Source: Actinophytocola sp049647105
GTDB lineage: Bacteria > Actinomycetota > Actinomycetes > Mycobacteriales > Pseudonocardiaceae
DNA: 64,000 nt
Assembly: GCF_049647105.1 (NCBI RefSeq)
Contig: NZ_JBARWZ010000294.1
Span: forward strand, 24,450-88,449
Direction of reading: 5' to 3'
In this document: positions 59,142 through 64,000 of the stretch, piece by piece
Layout: the number at the start of each line of letters is the position of its first letter
Numbering within the stretch: position 1 is the stretch's first letter
Notes under the pieces: generated by a model
What the model was told of the DNA's origin: nothing
Databases searched by the model: none
Seen by the model: only the letters and a program-made list of their open reading frames with translations
Position numbers and translations under genes: made by a program

Positions 59142-59749
59142 CGGCGCACCTCCCCCGAATGCCCAAGCGTCGCCCGCAGCGCGCGGACCGCGTGATATGT
59201 CCTCGATTTCACCGTACCCGGCGCGATCCCCAGTACGGCGGCGGTCTCGTTCACCGTCCGGCCGCGGTAGTACACCTCGACGAGCACCGCCCGGTGCTCC
59301 GGCGAAAGACCCTCCAGCGCACCCATCACGGTCATCGTGTCGACGACGGTGTCGGCGTGGTCGCGCTGGGCGGCCGGCACGTCGATGGGCTGGTTGACCT
59401 CGGTCGGCCGGGCGGCGCGAGCGCGGGCCCGGTCGGTGACGAGGTTGCGCGCCACGGTCAGGAGCCAGCCACGCACGGAGCCGACCCCGGACTGGAGTGC
59501 GTCGGCGTGCTTCCATGCCCGCAGCAGCGTCTCCTGCACGACGTCCTCAGCCGCGGCGCGGTCCCCGGTCAGCCGGGTCGCGTAGTCGAGCAGGCTTCGG
59601 CCGTGTTCGGCGTAGAGGGACTTGATGAGGTCCTCGGCCGGGTTCGAGGCGCGCGTGCGCCGAGAACGTCTGCCGATCATTGCCACGGCCGCCATCACCT
59701 GCCCGAGTGGCCGGTCGATGAGCAGGGTACTGGATGCTACTTCGCTCAC
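59138..59749 (-). CDS. ECF-type RNA polymerase sigma factor
   Basis: 203 residues with region 2 (DLIKSLYAEHGRSLLDYATRLTGDRAAAEDVVQETLLRAW) and region 4 (GLSPEHRAVLVEVYYRGRTVNETAAVLGIAPGTVKSRTYHAVRAL). Cognate of the overlapping zinc-finger anti-sigma factor. GTG 59749 has a weak ribosome site; ATG 59695 is an alternative that trims 18 N-terminal residues not needed for region 2. It lies 31 bases after the double-Rieske gene, so all may be one transcript. Confidence 0.9.
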   Translation of the reverse strand: MSEVASSTLLIDRPLGQVMAAVAMIGRRSRRTRASNPAEDLIKSLYAEHGRSLLDYATRLTGDRAAAEDVVQETLLRAWKHADALQSGVGSVRGWLLTVARNLVTDRARARAARPTEVNQPIDVPAAQRDHADTVVDTMTVMGALEGLSPEHRAVLVEVYYRGRTVNETAAVLGIAPGTVKSRTYHAVRALRATLGHSGEVRR

Positions 59750-59765
59750 GACTGGAACACGTTTG

Positions 59766-59783
59766 TGAACCGAGTTCGGTTCA
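59766..59783. promoter_or_regulatory. Perfect palindrome between the Rieske and sigma genes
   Basis: TGAACCGA-GT-TCGGTTCA, 8-base arms. It contains the Rieske stop codon and is 16 bases upstream of the sigma start; candidate operator or processing hairpin. Confidence 0.45.
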
Positions 59784-60557
59784 TGCCAACGAGATCTGAT
59801 CTCCGGTCACCTTAACGGCAACCGATGGCAGGGGGGCGGACGCGGGTCCCTGTGACACGGATCCGTCGAGCCCGAACTTGCTGCCGTGGCAGTTGCAGTT
59901 GATGGTGCCACCGACGACGTCGTTGACGACGCAGCCCTGGTGGGTGCACACGGCCGAGTACGCGCGGAACTCTCCCGGCGACGGCTGGGTGATCACGACC
60001 TGCTGGGCCTGGAGCACCGCGCCACCGCCGACCGGGATGTCGGCCGTCGACGCGATCCCCTTGGGCGCGGCGGTGGTCTCCGGCTTCTCCGGCGGCGCGG
60101 GTGGCTCCGTGGTGGCCGGTTCGGTGGTCTCCGGCGCGGCCGCCGCGCCGGTCACCAGGTCACCGCTCTCGTTGACGCTGACCTCGACCGGCGGCAACGG
60201 GAGCGTCGCGGGGCCGGTGGTGACCGAGCCGTCGAGCCCGAACTTGCTGCCGTGGCAGTCACAGTTGATGGTGCCCGCCGCGACGTCGTTGACGACGCAG
60301 CCCTGGTGCGTGCACAGGGCGGAGAAGCCCTTGTACTCACCCTGGGCAGGCTGGGTCACCACGATCTTCTTGTCGCGGTACACGACCCCGCCGTTGATGG
60401 GGACGTCGATGGCCTTGCCGAGCACCTGGGGAGGTGCGTCGGGGGCCGTCTTCGCCTCGGGTTGCGCGGCAGGCGCGCCGTACCGGGTGCAGGCCGCGCA
60501 GGCGGCGCCCACGACAGCGAACCCCACCGCGGCGCGGCGGGGGATCTCGTGACTCAT
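59781..60557 (-). CDS. Exported protein with two tandem Rieske [2Fe-2S] domains
   Basis: 258 residues, ATGA overlap with the preceding gene. Twin-arginine-like signal (PRRAAVGFAVVGAACAAC). Two near-identical Rieske modules: residues about 45-130 and 165-255, each with CTHQGCVVNDV and C[DN]CHGSKFGLDGSV, so each keeps the 2 Cys + 2 His ligands of a 2Fe-2S cluster. A Pro/Thr/Glu-rich linker (TTEPATTEPPAPPEKPE) joins them. Single-domain versions are common electron carriers; a tandem one could hold two clusters. Located outside the membrane beside a histidine-rich membrane protein. Confidence 0.92.
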   Translation of the reverse strand: MSHEIPRRAAVGFAVVGAACAACTRYGAPAAQPEAKTAPDAPPQVLGKAIDVPINGGVVYRDKKIVVTQPAQGEYKGFSALCTHQGCVVNDVAAGTINCDCHGSKFGLDGSVTTGPATLPLPPVEVSVNESGDLVTGAAAAPETTEPATTEPPAPPEKPETTAAPKGIASTADIPVGGGAVLQAQQVVITQPSPGEFRAYSAVCTHQGCVVNDVVGGTINCNCHGSKFGLDGSVSQGPASAPLPSVAVKVTGDQISLA

Positions 60558-61243
60558 CAGAGACTCACCCCGAACTCGGAGAAGAACCAGAGGGAGGACG
60601 TCACCCACAGGCCGACGAGCGCGGTGAACACGGCCGCGCCGACGACGGGCACCGCCCAGCCGGGCGTGCGGGACCGGGTGAGGACGACCATCTTGCAGAC
60701 GAACAGGCCGTAGAAGAAGCAGCCAAGCAACGAGTGCAGCAGCACCCGGGTGTCGAAAGCCTGGAAGCCAAGGGCATAGAGGCAGTGCGCGGCGACCGGC
60801 AGCGACACGATCACCGCGACGCGGCCCGACCAGCGGTGCAGGACCGCGGTGCCGTGGCCCGCGGTGAACCCGGGCAGCCTGCCCCACATCGCCATGGCGG
60901 ACAGGACCTGCACGATGGCGAGCACGAACGCGACGGAACCCAGCCACGCCTTGGCGTGCAGGCCGTCGGAGAAGCCCGCGAGGTTCAGCGCCTCGCCGGT
61001 GGGCTCGTGCGCGCTGCCGTACACCCCCATGGCGACGGCGACGAGCGCGCCGATCCCCAGCGCGGCCACGACACCCCGGATGTTGGCAGGCTCCCGCCGG
61101 TAGTCATCGTCATCGAACTCCACCGGCGCGACGTTGGTCGTGGTCTCGTTGAGCCAGTGCTGCGGCACCGGCTGGGTGAGGTCGGAGTCGAGTGGTGGAC
61201 CCATCGGCCCGAAGTCCGGCGGCTCAGGCGGTCGCATGGTCAT
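60557..61243 (-). CDS. Histidine-rich membrane protein (DUF6529/cytochrome b561-like)
   Basis: 228 residues from ATG 61243 (AAGGAG six bases upstream). A Pro-rich cytoplasmic N-terminus, then about five membrane helices. His residues lie at helix ends (GLHAKAWLG, AGHGTAVLHRWSG, AHCLYALG, LLHSLLGCFFYG), positions suitable for b-type haem. Probably the membrane electron partner of the double-Rieske protein, whose gene overlaps its stop. Family assignment is by general resemblance. Confidence 0.8.
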   Translation of the reverse strand: MTMRPPEPPDFGPMGPPLDSDLTQPVPQHWLNETTTNVAPVEFDDDDYRREPANIRGVVAALGIGALVAVAMGVYGSAHEPTGEALNLAGFSDGLHAKAWLGSVAFVLAIVQVLSAMAMWGRLPGFTAGHGTAVLHRWSGRVAVIVSLPVAAHCLYALGFQAFDTRVLLHSLLGCFFYGLFVCKMVVLTRSRTPGWAVPVVGAAVFTALVGLWVTSSLWFFSEFGVSL

Positions 61244-61297
61244 GGGAGTCTCCTTGTTGCTGCCGGAGCACGACGCCCCGGCACCCTCTTTCGCATC

Positions 61298-61320
61298 CCC
61301 GGTTCCCCCGCGGAACCGGG
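61298..61320 (-). terminator. Hairpin between exported-protein and membrane-protein genes
   Basis: CCCGGTTCC / GGAACCGGG with a 5-base loop, inside a same-strand gene pair; it may attenuate or protect rather than fully end transcription. Confidence 0.5.
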
Positions 61321-61337
61321 TGGCAGGAGCCGGCCGG

Positions 61338-62057
61338 TCAGCCGAACGTGGTCTCCCCGGAGACCTTCTCGGCGCCGACCCGCTTGCCGTTGATCGTGAC
61401 GGCGCCCTTCGCCGGGTCGAGCGGCGGCGCGGGCGCGGTGCCGGACGCAGAACGGGCGACGCCGACCTGTGTGCCGTCCGGCAGGATGATCCAGCCGATC
61501 GTGGTGCCGTCACCCTTGCCGCGGTAGACCCCTGCCGGTGCCGGTGCGGCGGCGACGCTGAACTGTTGCTGCTGTCCGGCGATCGTGATCGTGCCGTTGA
61601 GGGTCTCGCCGACCAGCTCGCCGGTCAACGTCGTGGCGCCGTCCTTGGACTTCAGGTCGACCGTGCCCTCCACGGCCGAGCCCTTCAGCCACGACTCGAC
61701 GTTCGCGCCGTCGCACAGGTACGCGGCGGCCTCGTCACCCTGCACCGCGACCGCGACCGTCAGCGGACCCTCGGCCGCCGGGCCCGCGTAGACCGCGTCG
61801 GGCGGGAAGGCCGGGTTCGGTGGCGCCGGCGGTTCGGTGGTCGACGACGCGGGCGGAGGCGGCGGCTCGGTCGTCGTGACCGGTGGCGCCGCGGGCTCGG
61901 TGGTGGTGGGTTCCGTGGTACCGGTGGCCGCGACCTTTTCCTGGTCCGGCGTCGTGTTGCCCGCGGTGACGAGACCACCCGACGCGTTGGCCGCCATGAG
62001 ACCGACGAGACCAGCCACCACGACGACGGCGGTGACCAGCGGACCGCGCTGCGCCAT
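61338..62057 (-). CDS. Exported Pro/Thr-rich protein, unknown function
   Basis: 239 residues, N-terminal signal-anchor (LVTAVVVVAGLVGLMAANA), then a 40-residue low-complexity spacer of TTEPAAPP-type units resembling the Rieske linker, and a C-terminal globular part (AVYAGPAAEGPLTVAVAVQGDEAAAYLCDG, GVYRGKGDGTTIGWIILPDGTQVGVARSASG). Two halves of that part seem related to small surface beta domains. First gene of the Rieske set; GAGAAGG precedes the ATG. Confidence 0.75.
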   Translation of the reverse strand: MAQRGPLVTAVVVVAGLVGLMAANASGGLVTAGNTTPDQEKVAATGTTEPTTTEPAAPPVTTTEPPPPPASSTTEPPAPPNPAFPPDAVYAGPAAEGPLTVAVAVQGDEAAAYLCDGANVESWLKGSAVEGTVDLKSKDGATTLTGELVGETLNGTITIAGQQQQFSVAAAPAPAGVYRGKGDGTTIGWIILPDGTQVGVARSASGTAPAPPLDPAKGAVTINGKRVGAEKVSGETTFG

Positions 62058-62138
62058 GACCTTCTCCTGTCCAATACGTATGCCGACAATGAGCCGAGAA
62101 CCCGCTCGAGGGATACACGTACCGCCCAGTGGCTCGGT

Positions 62139-62579
62139 TCAGTCGGTCTTTTCGGGCACGATTTCGGGCGGTCCGCCGACGCGCAGCCGCGTCACCAGCT
62201 TCTGGGGCGCCCGCAGGCAGTAGCTCTCGGTGAGCAGCTCGGCGACCTCGTCCCAGTCGGCGGCCGGTTCGACGACCATGCCGACGATCTGCGGGTGCCA
62301 CCTCGGTTTGTAGAACGGGTGGCCGGTGCCGACCAGCGCGGCGAGCTCGTCGCCGGAGGAGCGGAAGGTCAGTACGGTGGCGTCGCCGACGTAGGGCGCC
62401 TCGCGGGCGTAGGCGGGCGGGTACTCGTCGCTGATGCCGAGGACGTGGGCGAAGGTCTTCTTGCGGACCATCCACCGGGTGCCGACCCAGGCCTGTTCCT
62501 CGTACACATCGGGGAGAGCCATGCACACCACGCGAAGCCGGTCGAGGACGTCGTCGGGCACGTCGGGACTGTCCGGCAT
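62139..62579 (-). CDS. MmcQ/YjbR-family protein
   Basis: 146 residues from ATG 62579. YjbR fold: LRVVCMALPDVYEEQAWVGTRWMVRKKTFAHVLGI, then GHPFYKPRWHPQIVGMVV and a C-terminal WDEVAELLTESYCLRAPQKL. DNA-binding is proposed for the family but poorly documented. It is 81 bases upstream of the exported-protein gene on the same strand. Confidence 0.85.
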   Translation of the reverse strand: MPDSPDVPDDVLDRLRVVCMALPDVYEEQAWVGTRWMVRKKTFAHVLGISDEYPPAYAREAPYVGDATVLTFRSSGDELAALVGTGHPFYKPRWHPQIVGMVVEPAADWDEVAELLTESYCLRAPQKLVTRLRVGGPPEIVPEKTD

Positions 62580-62633
62580 CGTCGCCTCCCGGAATTGTCG
62601 GCGCGGAGTGTAGCGGCGGCAAGGGCACGACCC

Positions 62634-62662
62634 TTGCACAGTAACCCCTAAGAGGGTTATAT
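62634..62662 (+). promoter_or_regulatory. Promoter facing a 19-codon frame
   Basis: TTGCAC (62634-62639), 17-base spacer, TTATAT (62657-62662), close to the consensus. Predicted start of transcription at about 62669-62671 coincides with an ATG. Inverted TAACCCC/GGGGTTA copies overlap it and could be an operator. Confidence 0.5.
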
Positions 62663-62670
62663 CTGGGGTT

Positions 62671-62730
62671 ATGCGATTCGTCCTTGCCGCGCTGGTGGTT
62701 GCCGTCCTCCTCGTGGTCGCGTTCGTGTGA
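62671..62730 (+). CDS. Possible leaderless 19-aa membrane peptide
   Basis: ATG 62671 to TGA 62728-62730 encodes MRFVLAALVVAVLLVVAFV, a single hydrophobic helix. No ribosome site is visible, but the promoter places the transcript 5' end at or next to the ATG, a frequent arrangement in actinobacteria. Not recognised; the alternative is a short non-coding transcript. Confidence 0.35.
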   Translation: MRFVLAALVVAVLLVVAFV

Positions 62731-62732
62731 GG

Positions 62733-63890
62733 TCAGAAGCCGATCGGCAGGCCCGCGTAGTTCTCGGCCAGCCCCCGCGCACCGGCCTCGCTCGACGCCA
62801 CCCACCGCAGCTGTGACAGCTGCAGCTGCCGGTCGAACGGGTCCTCGGTCGCGTGCAGCATCGTGGTCATCCACCACGAGAAGTGCGTGCAGCGCCACAC
62901 CCGGCGCAGCGCGGTGTCGGAGTACTCGTCGGCGAGCCGGGAGTCCCTGTTCCGCAGCAACGCCGCCAGCGCGGGAGCCAGCAGCGCCACGTCGGCGACC
63001 GCCAGGTTCAGCCCCTTCGCACCGGTCGGCGGCACGATGTGCGCGGCGTCGCCTGCCAGGAACACCCTGTCGCGGCGCATCGGGGCCTGCACGAGGCTCC
63101 GCATCGGCAGCACGCTCTTCTCGGTGATCGGCCCGCGCTCGAGCCGCCAGCCGTCCTGCCCGTGCCCGAGCCGGTCGGACAACGCGTCCCAGATCCGCTC
63201 GTCCGGCCAGTCCCCGATGTCGGTGTCGGCGGGAACCTGCAGGTAGAGCCGGGTCACCGTGGGCGAGCGCATCGAGTTGAGTGCGAAACCGTCCGGGTGC
63301 CATGCGTAGATCAGCTCGTCGGTCGACGGCGCAACGTCGGCGAGCACCCCGAGCCAGGAGTAGTCGTACGTGCGTTGCCACGTGGTCCCCGGCACCGCGT
63401 CGCGGGTCGGGCCGAACGAGCCGTCGCAACCGACGACCACGTCCGCGTCCACCCGCTCCGGCCCGCCGTCGACCGTGAAGGTGACGTACGGGTCGGCCGG
63501 GTCGTGCACCTCGGTGTCCCGCACGTCGTAGACCACCTGCCTGCCCGCCGCGTCGCAGGCGCGGCCGAGGTCCTTCTGCACCTCGGTCTGCCCGTACACC
63601 CACACGCTGCGCCCGACCAGGTCCTGGAAGTCGAGGTGGTGGCGCTCGCCGGGCCACTGCAGGTGGATCCCCCGGTGCTCGTCGCCCTCCAGCGTGATCC
63701 GGTCGCCGAGCCCGGCCGATCTGAGCAGCTCCACCGTCGAGTGCTCCAGGATGCCCGCGCGGATGCGGGACTCGACGTACTCGCGGGTGCGCGTCTCGAC
63801 CACGATCGACTCCACGCCATCGGCCGCGAGCAGGTGGGACAGCAGCAGACCCGCCGGGCCCGCGCCGACGATGGCGACCTGGGTTCGCAT
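62733..63890 (-). CDS. pobA: 4-hydroxybenzoate 3-monooxygenase
   Basis: 385 residues, the usual length. It hydroxylates 4-hydroxybenzoate to protocatechuate with NAD(P)H and FAD. FAD motif VAIVGAGPAGLLLSHLL, the aromatic hydroxylase motif VVGCDGSFGPTRDAVP, and VFLAGDAAHIVPPTGAKGLNLAVADV. PobA-specific regions RIRAGILEHSTVELL and QGTEVQKD-like GQTEVQKDLGRA are conserved. It diverges from a gene at the right edge of the window, probably its regulator. Protocatechuate-pathway genes are not in the window. Confidence 0.94.
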   Translation of the reverse strand: MRTQVAIVGAGPAGLLLSHLLAADGVESIVVETRTREYVESRIRAGILEHSTVELLRSAGLGDRITLEGDEHRGIHLQWPGERHHLDFQDLVGRSVWVYGQTEVQKDLGRACDAAGRQVVYDVRDTEVHDPADPYVTFTVDGGPERVDADVVVGCDGSFGPTRDAVPGTTWQRTYDYSWLGVLADVAPSTDELIYAWHPDGFALNSMRSPTVTRLYLQVPADTDIGDWPDERIWDALSDRLGHGQDGWRLERGPITEKSVLPMRSLVQAPMRRDRVFLAGDAAHIVPPTGAKGLNLAVADVALLAPALAALLRNRDSRLADEYSDTALRRVWRCTHFSWWMTTMLHATEDPFDRQLQLSQLRWVASSEAGARGLAENYAGLPIGF

Positions 63891-63969
63891 GCACCCCAGT
63901 CAATACCGGCGGCGGGGTGCACACAACACGTCGTCTTCCACTCAGTGAAAATCCAGGTAGAGGGCGCGC

Positions 63970-64000
63970 GAATAGGGTCGGTGGATGCCCGTCCCTATTC
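63970..64000 (+). promoter_or_regulatory. Inverted repeat and start of a forward gene at the window edge
   Basis: GAATAGGG (63970-63977) and CCCTATTC (63993-64000) are perfect inverted copies. ATG 63985 between them opens a frame MPVPI that runs out of the window; it is divergent from pobA, so a pob regulator is plausible but cannot be shown. Confidence 0.3.

Noticed and set aside
1..64000. tRNA, rRNA or riboswitch genes
   Set aside because: I looked in the larger gaps for cloverleaf arms and GGTTCGA-type loops and saw none convincing; a covariance search (tRNAscan-SE, Rfam) would settle it.

Overview
The window is high-GC, densely coded DNA (many ATGA/GTGA stop-start overlaps, GTG starts, heavy third-position G/C) from a filamentous actinobacterium. 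The conservon (histidine-kinase-like, roadblock, DUF742 and GTPase genes), the LacI-controlled secreted glycosidases, the CBM20 alpha-amylase and the REP-like palindromes suggest a Pseudonocardiaceae-type organism. I cannot fix the genus from sequence alone.

Layout. 1-2.9 kb: an RHS/YD-repeat gene that leaves the window and lacks a normal 5' end. 3-5.8 kb: a membrane protein, a GlxA-type regulator and ornithine aminotransferase. 6-10.4 kb: a starch/maltodextrin locus (secreted CBM20 amylase, alpha-glucosidase, LacI repressor) whose two promoters share one operator sequence. 10.5-22.6 kb: a second LacI-controlled glycan locus (ABC importer, GH31 alpha-xylosidase, secreted GH3 and GH35 enzymes) whose enzyme set fits galactosylated xyloglucan. 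22.7-38.1 kb: mostly housekeeping and unlinked genes (ABC-F ATPase, pyrimidine-reductase-like enzyme, ATP-dependent ligase, LigD-type polymerase, hisS, msrB, a membrane M28 peptidase, a Ser/Thr kinase). 38.2-45.9 kb: a PaaX-type regulator divergent from a seven-gene operon (Liv-type importer, amidohydrolase, acyl-CoA ligase), which suggests uptake and CoA activation of an aromatic or other organic acid. 48-51.7 kb: a conservon with a fifth, GAF-domain gene. 62.7-63.9 kb: pobA (4-hydroxybenzoate hydroxylase).

The most unusual part is 51.8-62.1 kb, a run of reverse-strand redox genes. One operon (57995 down to 53359) encodes a tiny lipoprotein, a DUF4142 protein, a ferric-reductase-like haem membrane domain fused to a 3Fe-4S ferredoxin, and a ferredoxin-reductase-like flavoprotein with about 560 extra residues of low-complexity repeats. 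A second set (62057 down to 58443) encodes an exported Pro/Thr-rich protein, a histidine-rich membrane protein, an exported protein with two Rieske domains, an ECF sigma factor and its zinc-finger anti-sigma factor. Next to them lies an acyl-CoA-dehydrogenase-like protein without an evident catalytic glutamate. Together these could form an undescribed membrane/extracytoplasmic electron-transfer system; this is inference from gene content and order.

Several genes are very short: a 53-aa lipoprotein (57834-57995), a 53-aa protein (25011-25172), a 38-aa acidic peptide (45892-46008) and a possible leaderless 19-aa membrane peptide (62671-62730).
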